In this document: one piece after another, positions 9,248-15,744 of the stretch
Layout: each line of letters opens with the position of its first letter
How positions within the stretch are numbered: position 1 is the stretch's first letter
NCBI GenBank assembly: GCA_958438125.1
Contig: CAUBQN010000007.1
Location: 1-29,836 of the forward strand
From: an uncultured Collinsella sp.
GTDB taxonomy: Bacteria > Actinomycetota > Coriobacteriia > Coriobacteriales > Coriobacteriaceae
Length of the DNA stretch: 29,836 bases
Direction: 5' to 3'
Program-made: the position numbers and the translations under genes
The notes under the pieces: model-generated
Told to the model about the DNA's origin: nothing
Database searches by the model: none
Seen by the model: only the letters and a program-made list of their open reading frames with translations

Positions 9248-10504
9248 ATGCTCAACCATCTCAAACAACACTTTGGTTCCCGGCGCACCGGTGGTCACGG
9301 AGGCCTAGACATTGCGCGGCATATCGGCCCCGGGTTGCTCGTGACCGTCGGCTTTATCGACCCGGGCAACTGGGCCTCCAATATGGCCGCCGGCTCGCAG
9401 TTTGGCTACGCGCTGCTGTGGATCGTCACACTGTCCACGATTATGCTCATTGTGCTGCAGCACAACGCGGCGCACCTGGGTATCGCCACGGGCGCCTGTC
9501 TCGCCGAGGCCACGACCCGCTTTCTCCCCCGCTTCGTTGGGCGCACGGTGCTCGCCAGTGCCTATCTCGCGACCATCGCCACCGCCATGGCCGAAGTCCT
9601 GGGTGGCGCGATTGCCCTTCAAATGCTCTTTGGGCTGCCCGTGCGCGCGGGCTGCGTCATCGTGGCGGCAGTATCGATGGCGATGCTCATGACGAGCTCC
9701 TACAAGCGCGCCGAGCGATGGATCATCGCCTTCGTAGGCGTGGTAGGACTCTCGTTTTTGGCCGAGCTCACGCTAGTCAAGGTCGACTGGCCGATGGCCG
9801 CCGCAAGCTGGATCACGCCCAGTATGCCCACCGGCTCGGCCGCGATTATCGTAAGCGTCCTAGGAGCGGTCGTTATGCCCCACAACCTCTTCCTGCACTC
9901 CGAGGTCATCCAATCCATGCACTTCGAAGGCCAAGGCAAGCAGGTTATCGAGGAACGTCTGCGCTACGAGCTCTTCGACACGCTCTTTTCGATGGGCGTG
10001 GGCTGGGCGATCAACTCGGCCATGGTCATCCTGGCCGCAACGACCTTCTTTGCGCACGGCATGGTCGTAGACGACCTCGCCGTCGCAGCGGCCATGCTCT
10101 CCCCCATTCTGGGCCCGGCAAGCTCGGCCATCTTTGCGGTGGCACTGCTGTTTGCGGGTATATCGAGTAGTGTGACGGCGGGCATGGCGGCGGGCACCAT
10201 CACCGCAGGCATGTTCGACGAGGAATACGACATCCACGACCGACATTCCTCGATCGGGGTGGCGGCTTGTTTCGTCGGCGCAGTGGCGGCGTGCTTGGTC
10301 GTCCCGAATCCTTTTGAGGGTCTCATCTGGAGTCAGGCGCTGCTGTCGCTTCAGTTGCCGATTACGGTCTTTGTGCTCATACGACTCACCAGTTCGCCCC
10401 GCGTTATGGGCAAATACGCCAACTCGCGCCCGCTCAACGCGCTGCTCGTAGGGATCGGCGTCATCGTGACGATTCTCGACATCGTGCTGCTAACGGGGAT
10501 GTAA
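9248..10504 (+). CDS. mntH: Nramp-family Mn2+/Fe2+ transporter
   Basis: Inner-membrane importer of divalent transition metals, driven by protons in studied relatives. The 418-residue protein is almost entirely hydrophobic segments, consistent with 11 helices. The two broken-helix metal-site motifs are intact: DPGNW at 38-42 in helix 1 and MPHNLFLHS at 210-218 in helix 6. Met210 of the MPH motif is the residue that favours Mn2+/Fe2+ over Ca2+ or Mg2+ in characterised family members, so a magnesium-transporting relative is less likely. The ATG at 9248 follows GCAGGAG by six bases. It stands alone, divergent from gltB. The symbol is by family resemblance, and Mn versus Fe preference cannot be told from sequence. 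Confidence 0.93.
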   Translation: MLNHLKQHFGSRRTGGHGGLDIARHIGPGLLVTVGFIDPGNWASNMAAGSQFGYALLWIVTLSTIMLIVLQHNAAHLGIATGACLAEATTRFLPRFVGRTVLASAYLATIATAMAEVLGGAIALQMLFGLPVRAGCVIVAAVSMAMLMTSSYKRAERWIIAFVGVVGLSFLAELTLVKVDWPMAAASWITPSMPTGSAAIIVSVLGAVVMPHNLFLHSEVIQSMHFEGQGKQVIEERLRYELFDTLFSMGVGWAINSAMVILAATTFFAHGMVVDDLAVAAAMLSPILGPASSAIFAVALLFAGISSSVTAGMAAGTITAGMFDEEYDIHDRHSSIGVAACFVGAVAACLVVPNPFEGLIWSQALLSLQLPITVFVLIRLTSSPRVMGKYANSRPLNALLVGIGVIVTILDIVLLTGM

Positions 10505-10532
10505 TTGGGATGGCGTGACTGTCCAGATATAA

Positions 10533-10549
10533 CGTCTCAATCTGTAACA
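10533..10549 (+). repeat. Half copy of the family 1 palindrome (F)
   Basis: CGTCTCAATCTGTAACA is identical to the left arm of copy D, but no matching right arm follows at the usual 42-nt offset. Only a short GTCTCA/TGAGAC pairing exists (10534-10557). It lies just behind the stop of the Nramp gene. Confidence 0.7.
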
Positions 10550-10580
10550 CGTGAGACCGTTTTAAACCGTCAGATAAATC

Positions 10581-10611
10581 AAAAGGGTCCCGGCCGAGAA
10601 TTCGACCGGGA
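10581..10611 (-). terminator. Intrinsic terminator of the rubredoxin gene
   Basis: An 11-bp stem (GGGTCCCGGCC at 10585-10595 against GACCGGGACCC, one mismatch) with a short loop is followed on the reverse strand by TTTTGATTTAT. It is about 45 bp past the rubredoxin stop. The forward strand has few T residues after the stem, so it serves mainly the reverse-strand gene. Confidence 0.8.
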
Positions 10612-10656
10612 CCCTTGGACAGAGCTATATGTTGTTGCAAGTCGTGTGTCTACGAG

Positions 10657-10800
10657 CTACTCCTCGACAAGCTCAAACTCATCGGGGCCGACGCCGCAGA
10701 CCGGGCACACGTAGTCCTCGGGCAGCTCGGGCGTGTCGACCTCAACCTCGTAACCGCAAACGGTGCACACAAACTTATACGTCTTCTTCTCCTCAGCCAT
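10657..10800 (-). CDS. Rubredoxin
   Basis: A 47-residue cytoplasmic one-electron carrier with a single iron held by four cysteines: C12 and C15 in CTVCGYE, and C32 and C35 in CPVCGVGPDEFE. The sequence is shorter than the usual 52-54 residues because the loop between the two cysteine pairs is compact. The ATG at 10800 follows GAGAGGAG closely. A clear promoter and an intrinsic terminator bracket it, so it can be transcribed alone. Directly upstream on the same strand is a flavin reductase of the kind fused to rubredoxin in high-molecular-weight rubredoxins, so the two products probably exchange electrons. The likely end use is oxygen or peroxide detoxification in an anaerobe, an inference from that family. 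Confidence 0.93.
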   Translation of the reverse strand: MAEEKKTYKFVCTVCGYEVEVDTPELPEDYVCPVCGVGPDEFELVEE

Positions 10801-10843
10801 GATGTTCTCCTCTCGAACGTGACTGCTGGTGTACTTACTTATT

Positions 10844-10871
10844 AGTATATATTCTCAATAGTATAATGCAA
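10844..10871 (-). promoter_or_regulatory. Promoter of the rubredoxin gene
   Basis: Reverse strand TTGCAT (10866-10871) and TATACT (10844-10849) are 16 bp apart, about 43 bp before the rubredoxin start, in an A/T-rich island unlike its surroundings. The region also contains two AGTATA-type repeats about 16 bp apart, which could be a site for an oxidative-stress regulator. That part is speculative. Confidence 0.65.
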
Positions 10872-10888
10872 GTATTTTTAGAACATTT

Positions 10889-11392
10889 CTAGCCTTGATA
10901 CGACGAGGCTTTGGGCGGCGTCTTGCCCTTTAGCACCTTGTGATAGTAGTCGTACGTCAGCGGCGTCTCGTCGCTCAGGCGCTCGGCATCCTCGACCTCG
11001 CCAATAAACAGCAGATGCGTGCCCACATCCACAGTGTCGATCAAACGGCAGCTAAACAGGGCCGCCGCATGCTCGGGCACATAGGGCATGCCCAGAGCCG
11101 TCTCGCGGGTCTCGTATTTGGCAAACTTGTCATAATCGCTGCTGGTGCGGAACCCAAAGTTACCGATGTAGAGCATGTCGGCGGTCTGATCGATCACGGT
11201 CAGCGCGAACGCTTTGGCCGATGCGATGACGCCCGAGGTGACATTGTCCTTGTTCACGGCAATCGAGATGCGCGGCGGGGCGGACGTCACCTGCACCGCT
11301 GTGTTGATAACGCAGCCGGCACGCAGCCCGTCGGCCGCGGCACTCACCACGTACAGACCGCTCGGCATGGTAAAGAACGCAGTTTTGTCCAT
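10889..11392 (-). CDS. Flavin reductase domain protein (Hrb/flavoredoxin type)
   Basis: A 167-residue FMN-binding split-barrel protein. The start MDKTAFFTMPSGLYVVSA, the internal GCVINTAVQVTSAPPRISIAVNK, and the end LTYDYYHKVLKGKTPPKAS are characteristic of the NAD(P)H-oxidising half of high-molecular-weight rubredoxin. In those proteins the KGKTPPKAS segment leads straight into a rubredoxin domain, but here the protein ends within six residues of it and rubredoxin is the next gene. I chose the ATG at 11392, preceded by GGGGAG. The open frame continues upstream through a terminator hairpin, so a longer protein is unlikely. Expected role: pass electrons from NADH via FMN to rubredoxin in the cytoplasm. 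Confidence 0.88.
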   Translation of the reverse strand: MDKTAFFTMPSGLYVVSAAADGLRAGCVINTAVQVTSAPPRISIAVNKDNVTSGVIASAKAFALTVIDQTADMLYIGNFGFRTSSDYDKFAKYETRETALGMPYVPEHAAALFSCRLIDTVDVGTHLLFIGEVEDAERLSDETPLTYDYYHKVLKGKTPPKASSYQG

Positions 11393-11443
11393 AACGATCA
11401 CTCCCCTAGCTCGGGTTGGAACCTCATGAATGTATGTACCCAC

Positions 11444-11477
11444 AAAAAAGGCGGCACCCATAACGGACGCCGCCTTT
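11444..11477 (-). terminator. Intrinsic terminator of the smpB transcript
   Basis: A perfect 9-bp stem (AAAGGCGGC at 11447-11455, complement at 11469-11477) is followed on the reverse strand by six T residues (11444-11449). It lies downstream of smpB and before the flavin reductase leader, so it separates the two transcripts. Confidence 0.85.
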
Positions 11478-11518
11478 GAGACATATGTGTCAGAACAGTA
11501 AGAAAGATGAGACGCCCG

Positions 11519-11587
11519 CAGTTGCGGTGAAATAGGGACTGAATAGCCCCTCAAACAGGCAAAACAGTCCGTATTCCACCGCAACTT
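11519..11587. repeat. 69-bp inverted repeat, family 2, copy 1
   Basis: Arms of 22 nt at 11519-11540 (core GTTGCGGTGAAATAGGGACT) and 11566-11587 enclose a 25-nt loop. A second copy with the same arm sequence and the same loop length is at 25404-25472. The right arm here has a few substitutions. It starts 12 bp past the smpB stop, ahead of the terminator. Confidence 0.85.
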
Positions 11588-11598
11588 ATACAGAGCGC

Positions 11599-12069
11599 CT
11601 AGCGGTTGCGCTCCTTGAGGGCGCGGTCAATCTCGCGCTGAACGTCGCGCTTGGCCATGTCTTCGCGCTTGTCGTAGAGCTTTTTGCCGCGACCCAGGCC
11701 CAGCAGCAGCTTTACACGACCATCGGTATTAAAGTAGAGCTCCAACGGCACCAGCGCATAGCCGCGGTTGCGCAGTTTGCCGTCAAGAAAATCAATCTCC
11801 TTGCGATGCAGCAGCAGACGGCGACGACGATCGGGGTCACGGTTCCACACGCCACCGTGGCTGTAAGGGTGAATGTGCAGGCCCACCAGCCAGCACTCGC
11901 CGCCGCGAATCAGCGCAAAGGTGTCAGTGATCTGACAGGCGCGCTCGCGAATCGACTTGACCTCGGTGCCGCTCAGCTCAATACCGCACTCAAACGTCTC
12001 ATCGATAAAGTACTCGTGATGTGCCGAGCGATTCTTGGAAATGAGTTTGCGCTCGCGCTTACTGGGCAT
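11599..12069 (-). CDS. smpB: SsrA-binding protein (trans-translation)
   Basis: Binds the tRNA-like end of tmRNA and brings it to stalled ribosomes so that the nascent protein is tagged and the ribosome freed. The 156-residue product has the family start KLISKNRSAHHEYFIDETFECGI, the core GTEVKSIRE, and a basic C-terminal tail ending EIDRALKERNR, the part that enters the mRNA channel. The ATG at 12069 lies six bases after AGGAGG and overlaps the end of the upstream TPR-like gene by 11 bp, which suggests coupled translation. The tmRNA gene itself is not seen in the window. Ribonuclease R, its usual working partner, is about 8.6 kb away rather than adjacent. Confidence 0.97.
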   Translation of the reverse strand: MPSKRERKLISKNRSAHHEYFIDETFECGIELSGTEVKSIRERACQITDTFALIRGGECWLVGLHIHPYSHGGVWNRDPDRRRRLLLHRKEIDFLDGKLRNRGYALVPLELYFNTDGRVKLLLGLGRGKKLYDKREDMAKRDVQREIDRALKERNR

Positions 12070-12976
12070 CGCCGGCCTCCTTGGCTCCATCGGCGTTTGA
12101 GCCCGCAGTCTCGCGCTTTGCCTTGCGCTCGGCATTGAGCTCGGCATCGCTCTCGCGCACCAGTTTGATAATCGCCGCGCAGGCCTCCTCGCCCACCAAG
12201 TCGCGAGCACGTACCGTCAGGCGCGTCGCCTCCTGCTTGTCGCCGTCGCTTGCAGCATCGGTCGCGCACATAATCAGGCAGATGGCAATCTCGGCCGAAG
12301 GCGAGGTCGGCACGCCTTGCAGGGCCAATTCACCCATCACGTGGTCGTCGCTCTCATCAGCGGCATCCGGATAGGTGGTATGGATCTTGTTGAGCAGGCG
12401 CGTCGTATGCGCATCGTTGGGCGCCAGGCGCAGCGCCAGACGCGCGCAGCCCACGGCAGCCGAAACGTTCTCGGTCTCGGGCTCCAAGAAGTACTGACCT
12501 AGATTGGCGTAAGCGCGGGCGGCGCACTTGCCATCGCTTGCACGCGCCAGCACCGAGAACGAGAGCGATGCCCATTCCTGCTTGTCCTCGAGTGCACGGA
12601 ACAGCTCGGCCAAATCCAAGCGATAGTTGCAGTTCATGGGGTCCCAACGCACAGCCTGCATCAGGGCATTACGAGCGCTTACATAATCCTGCTGGCGAAT
12701 GTAGGCAAACGCCATGTCAGAGTACAGGCGGTCAAACGGCACCTCGACCTGCACGAGCTCGCGCGGATCCTTCTCCACGCGGCGATAGGCCAAGCGCTCA
12801 AACTTGCTATCGAAGCTAAAGTATTGACGCTTCTCCTCCGTCTTGCACTCAGCATCAATATACTCCTCGGCGAGCTCCACCAGACGCTCCAGCAGCGGTG
12901 TCGCCGTAGCCAAGTCTCCCTGCGCCAGGTAATTTTCGGCATACGTAATGTCTTGTAGGCTGATGGGCAGGTCCAT
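12059..12976 (-). CDS. TPR-like repeat protein, 305 aa
   Basis: A soluble, acidic, mostly helical protein. Paired helices with TPR spacing are visible: AENYLAQGDLATATPLLERLVELAEEY near the start, SDMAFAYIRQQDYVSARNALMQAVRWDP at about 85-112, and AYANLGQYFLEPETENVSAAVGCARLALRLAPND at about 155-188. Such repeats usually mediate protein contacts. There is no signal peptide or membrane segment. The ATG at 12976 follows GAGGAG. The last ~40 residues are charged and low in complexity and overlap the smpB start, so it forms an operon with smpB. A role in translation quality control is only a guess from this neighbour. Confidence 0.8.
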   Translation of the reverse strand: MDLPISLQDITYAENYLAQGDLATATPLLERLVELAEEYIDAECKTEEKRQYFSFDSKFERLAYRRVEKDPRELVQVEVPFDRLYSDMAFAYIRQQDYVSARNALMQAVRWDPMNCNYRLDLAELFRALEDKQEWASLSFSVLARASDGKCAARAYANLGQYFLEPETENVSAAVGCARLALRLAPNDAHTTRLLNKIHTTYPDAADESDDHVMGELALQGVPTSPSAEIAICLIMCATDAASDGDKQEATRLTVRARDLVGEEACAAIIKLVRESDAELNAERKAKRETAGSNADGAKEAGDAQ

Positions 12977-13030
12977 GGCAACTCCTCGGTCCAGGTGAAA
13001 CGCGGCTCATTCCACACATGCGGTGTATAC

Positions 13031-13060
13031 ACAAAACCCGGGTCTCTTGCGAGGCCCGGG
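13031..13060 (-). terminator. Terminator of the tRNA transcript
   Basis: A 10-bp stem (CCCGGGTCTC at 13037-13046 against GAGGCCCGGG at 13051-13060, one wobble) with a four-base loop is followed on the reverse strand by TTTTGTGT. It lies 12 bp past the tRNA-Glu CCA end. Confidence 0.85.
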
Positions 13061-13071
13061 CGTTCATTTTG

Positions 13072-13148
13072 TGGTAGCCCGTACCAGATTCGAACTGGTG
13101 ATCTCCGCCTTGAGAGGGCGGCGTCCTAAACCGCTAGACGAACGGGCC
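13072..13148 (-). tRNA. tRNA-Glu (anticodon CUC)
   Basis: The reverse strand folds as a full cloverleaf: acceptor GGCCCGU paired with ACGGGCU (G1-U72 wobble), a TCTAGCGG D-arm, anticodon stem CCGCC/GGCGG around CUC (13112-13114), and a T-arm ACCAG-TTCGAAT-CTGGT. The 3' CCA is encoded (13072-13074). It reads GAG codons, common in a GC-rich genome. Confidence 0.96.
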
Positions 13149-13165
13149 ATATGTAGCAAATGCAA

Positions 13166-13239
13166 TGGCTGGGATGGAGGGAGTCGAACCCCCATTGACG
13201 GAACCAGAATCCGCTGTCCTGCCATTAGACGACATCCCA
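13166..13239 (-). tRNA. tRNA-Gln (anticodon CUG)
   Basis: The reverse strand gives acceptor UGGGAUG paired with CAUCCCA, a D-arm TCTAATGGCAGGA, anticodon CUG (13205-13207) in stem GCGGA/UCCGU, T-arm GGGGG-TTCGACT-CCCTC and an encoded CCA (13166-13168). It is 17 bp upstream of tRNA-Glu, so the two form one transcript. The U1-A72 pair is typical of bacterial tRNA-Gln. Confidence 0.96.
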
Positions 13240-13283
13240 ATGACTGCATCGCTGCGCTCGGCTGTGCCTTTGCGCAAGAAAGA

Positions 13284-13312
13284 AATATACGGGAAGTCTC
13301 GCCGTGACGCAA
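13284..13312 (-). promoter_or_regulatory. Promoter of the tRNA-Gln/tRNA-Glu transcript
   Basis: Reverse strand TTGCGT (13307-13312) and TATATT (13284-13289) have the ideal 17-bp spacing, about 45 bp before the tRNA-Gln 5' end. This is the clearest sigma-70-type promoter in the window. Confidence 0.75.
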
Positions 13313-13515
13313 GCCCCAATTTTGACTTTTTTGAAATTCAGTCAAATTGGCCTGATTTAGTCCAACCCGTGAAGGACCTGTGAAGCCGACCGCTGTACAC
13401 GAAGGGCAAAACGCCGCGAGCGGTAGCCGTCAACCGTTGGCAGATTCTACCGCGAAAACGATAGCACCAGGCAACACAATCGAAGTATCAATGATCACGT
13501 AGATATCGAGGTGCC

Positions 13516-13926
13516 ATGGACGAAGAGCTTGATTACCTATGGGAGACCCTGGGCCTTGAGATCACTGCCGACCTTTGGCCCGAACGGGACAAAATCCATC
13601 CCACACTGCGCCCCGCCATTACTGTGGTGCAGGCAAAATACCGCCGTGCATCCTTTTTGATCATGCGGATGTCATGGCACGCGGGACTCCCCGACCTTAA
13701 GCGAATCCAGGCAAGCCTCGTCGAGTTGTCCGGTATGCCGACCGTCATATCCGAGGCGCACCTGGAGCAGCGCCAGCGCGAGCGACTGCAACAGCAGCGG
13801 ATTCCCTTTATCTGCCCCGGTGTTCAGGCATATCTGCCCTTTATGGACGAGGAGTACTGGAGCGGCAAGCCCAACAAACACGTAAAGGTTTACGATCCGC
13901 ACGAATGGGCACAGCTGGCGGACTGA
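13516..13926 (+). CDS. Small protein of unknown function, 136 aa
   Basis: Not firmly recognised. The second half, with LEQRQRERLQQQRIPFICPGVQAYLPFM, resembles a segment I associate with putative MarR-type regulators of Firmicutes, where a similar 'IPFIVPG.Q.YLP' stretch precedes a helix-turn-helix. Those proteins are longer, and here the protein ends about 30 residues later with no DNA-binding domain, so it may be a short homologue or a truncated one. ATG at 13516 follows GAGG by four bases. It is soluble and has no signal peptide. It stands alone on the forward strand, followed by a palindrome cluster. It could be a repressor partner or a remnant. Confidence 0.65.
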   Translation: MDEELDYLWETLGLEITADLWPERDKIHPTLRPAITVVQAKYRRASFLIMRMSWHAGLPDLKRIQASLVELSGMPTVISEAHLEQRQRERLQQQRIPFICPGVQAYLPFMDEEYWSGKPNKHVKVYDPHEWAQLAD

Positions 13927-13945
13927 CTGGGGCAGGCCCGCCGGC

Positions 13946-14115
13946 GGAAAGTGCGTCCCAGATTTCAAGCTCAAACTGGTCCCCACTTTCCCGTTGAGCC
14001 CTCAACCGGAAACCGTGTCCCGCAATCGAAGCTCAGAATGGGACGTGCTTTCCGCAACCGGCCACTTTGGGAAAGTGCATCCCATTCTGGAAGCGAATTC
14101 CGGGATGCACTTTCC
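13946..14115. repeat. Cluster of GGAAAGTGC-GTCCC REP-like palindromes
   Basis: Alternating copies of a GGAAAGTGCGTCCCA-type half-site and its complement fill this gap: 13946-13960 with 13977-13991, a more diverged pair at about 14008-14021 and 14039-14053, and a perfect 14-bp pair GGAAAGTGCATCCC (14070-14083) with its complement at 14102-14115. The gap is between convergent genes. The arrangement resembles a BIME-type REP cluster and could also stop transcription from both sides. Confidence 0.75.
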
Positions 14116-14122
14116 GCAGCCA

Positions 14123-14482
14123 CTACAGCAACGCCTCGGCCCAAGCCGATTCCCTAAAGCCGGGAATCGCGAAGTCGTCGCCCACCAGCAGCGGACGCTT
14201 GACCAGCATGCCGTCGGTCGCCAGCAGCTCGTAGCACTCCCGATCCGTCATGCCCGCATCCAGACGCGCCTTCAGGCCCAGCTCTCGATATTTCATGCCC
14301 GACGAATTAAAGAAACGCCGCACCGGCAGCCCCGAGCGAGCAATCCAGGTCGCAAGCTCATCAGCCGTGGGATTGTCCAAAACGATATCGCGATCGATAT
14401 ACTCAACCCCATGTTCGTCCAGCCATGCCTTGGCCTTTTTACAGGTCGAGCACTTGGGGTATTCAACAAACAGTACTGCCAT
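14123..14482 (-). CDS. ArsC/Spx-family thioredoxin-fold protein
   Basis: A 119-residue cytoplasmic protein with the redox motif CSTCKKAK (Cys11 and Cys14) near the start and the family segment GLPVRRFFNSSGMKYRELGLK in the middle, ending with KRPLLVGDDFAIPGF, where Arg and Pro are conserved in the family. This matches the YffB/Spx/ArsC-like group annotated as arsenate reductase family. Actual arsenate reduction is uncertain, because many members are regulators or have unknown roles, and no ars genes are nearby. ATG at 14482 follows GGAGG by six bases. It lies about 90 bp downstream of mupG on the same strand with only a weak hairpin between, so some read-through from the mur operon is possible. 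Confidence 0.88.
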   Translation of the reverse strand: MAVLFVEYPKCSTCKKAKAWLDEHGVEYIDRDIVLDNPTADELATWIARSGLPVRRFFNSSGMKYRELGLKARLDAGMTDRECYELLATDGMLVKRPLLVGDDFAIPGFRESAWAEALL

Positions 14483-14574
14483 GGGAATCCTCCGAATATA
14501 GATCGGCCAACGCAGGCACACGCCACACGAGGCGCCTTCGTACGATGGGCCAATTGTAGCCCACGGGTCACACG

Positions 14575-15627
14575 CTAAACGAACCGTACCCCGAATCCGC
14601 GTTTGATGAACGGCAGCAGCTCCATTGCCTCGGGCGTGATATGGCCCGCAACGTTCATGCGCTCGTCACCGGGAAGATCGACCCGCGCAATCTCAAGCTC
14701 GCCTTCGTAGCGCCCATATCCGCTATTGCTCACAGCGATCGACCCCGCCTTTCGCGGCAGGCCGGCTCCGGCATCCGTCGGCACGGAATCCGGCTTAAGC
14801 GTCGTACGTGACTCCTGAGACCTAAAGATGAGGACGCTCGAGTCGGGCCGGTCGTGATGAATCTGCCCGCGCACATAGGCATAACCGGGCTCAAGCTCGC
14901 ATTGCAGATCCGCGTATCCGGCGGAAACTTGAGCAAACTGCGCCCAGCCCGCATCGGAAAGATCGGGGTCGCCGACCAACACAATGTCGCAATCGGCGCC
15001 ATGTGCAAGCTCAAGCATATTGAGGGCAACCTTTGACGCGCGACCGCGCTGCGCCTCGACCGTCGGCAGTCCCTCGAATACCGGCCCGCGAACGTTAGCA
15101 TCACCCGGCACAAAAGCCATGATTTCGAATCCAAGCGCCGCAAGACGAAGATTCGTCCGAGCAACATCTTCAAGAGCTAAACCGGTATAAGGCTTGGGGT
15201 AAAAATTGTGGCAGGCGGCAAAACGAGTCACATCGGCACCGGCCTCACGCCACGATGCGATTTCATCAGAACTCACCGTCGATGCATTGACCACAATGCG
15301 AAATACACCGGACAGCTCCGCGACCCGTTGGGCGCTAAAGCCATAGTCCAAACGAAGGTATTCCAACCCCAGATCGCGCAGGTCCTCGATGCGCTCAAGC
15401 CCAAGCAAATCGCACGTGCGAGGCCCCACATCGGCAATGAGCGCAATGCCACGGGCGGAAAGCAGCGACAGCACATGACGGACCTTATCGGCATACGCCG
15501 CTCCCCCATCCTCGGGAATATGCAGCGAGGTGAACGCGTAGCGCGCACCCGCCGCGGCACCACGCTCAATCGTCCGCTCAATATCCTGCAAAGGGCTGGA
15601 AAGATAAATCGAAATACCCGTTTTCAC
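14575..15627 (-). CDS. mupG: MupG-like 6-phospho-N-acetylmuramidase (DUF871 family)
   Basis: The 350-residue protein belongs to the DUF871 TIM-barrel family: start TGISIYLSSPLQD, FTSLHIPEDGG, LRLDYGFS, and a C-terminal beta-rich domain ending AMELLPFIKRGFGVRFV. In Staphylococcus aureus, MupG of this family cleaves MurNAc-6-phosphate-GlcNAc delivered by the MurP PTS. The same neighbours (murP, murQ and an RpiR regulator) occur here, which is the main reason for this name over a generic 'outer surface protein'. It should act in the cytoplasm, as no signal peptide is present. The start is GTG at 15627, with AAAGGAG nine bases upstream. It is the last gene of the mur operon and lies behind a terminator-like hairpin that may lower its expression. 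Confidence 0.82.
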   Translation of the reverse strand: MKTGISIYLSSPLQDIERTIERGAAAGARYAFTSLHIPEDGGAAYADKVRHVLSLLSARGIALIADVGPRTCDLLGLERIEDLRDLGLEYLRLDYGFSAQRVAELSGVFRIVVNASTVSSDEIASWREAGADVTRFAACHNFYPKPYTGLALEDVARTNLRLAALGFEIMAFVPGDANVRGPVFEGLPTVEAQRGRASKVALNMLELAHGADCDIVLVGDPDLSDAGWAQFAQVSAGYADLQCELEPGYAYVRGQIHHDRPDSSVLIFRSQESRTTLKPDSVPTDAGAGLPRKAGSIAVSNSGYGRYEGELEIARVDLPGDERMNVAGHITPEAMELLPFIKRGFGVRFV

Positions 15628-15643
15628 GCTTCAACGCTCCTTT

Positions 15644-15677
15644 AAAAAAGGCCGGCAGAGCAGCTAGCCCCGCCGGC
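15644..15677 (-). terminator. Terminator-like hairpin between murP and mupG
   Basis: On the reverse strand GCCGGC (15672-15677) pairs with GCCGGC (15651-15656), followed by C and six T residues (15644-15649). The T run abuts the AAAGGAG ribosome binding site of mupG. It looks like an internal attenuator that would reduce mupG relative to murP. The stem is only six perfect pairs, so read-through is expected. Confidence 0.6.
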
Positions 15678-15744
15678 ACAACCATAACATCAAGAAATCT
15701 GCCGCGCGCCGCGAACCCCGAGCAACACGGCTCGCGATATCAAA

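Noticed and set aside
11393..11584. Longer flavin reductase starting at 11584
   Set aside because: The added 64 residues would read through a clear terminator and a palindrome, and the family start (MDKTAFFTMPSGLY) has its own ribosome binding site at 11392.
11393..11598. tmRNA (ssrA) gene next to smpB
   Set aside because: No tRNA-like 3' end or tag reading frame is seen. The gap is filled by the family 2 palindrome, a terminator and the flavin reductase leader.
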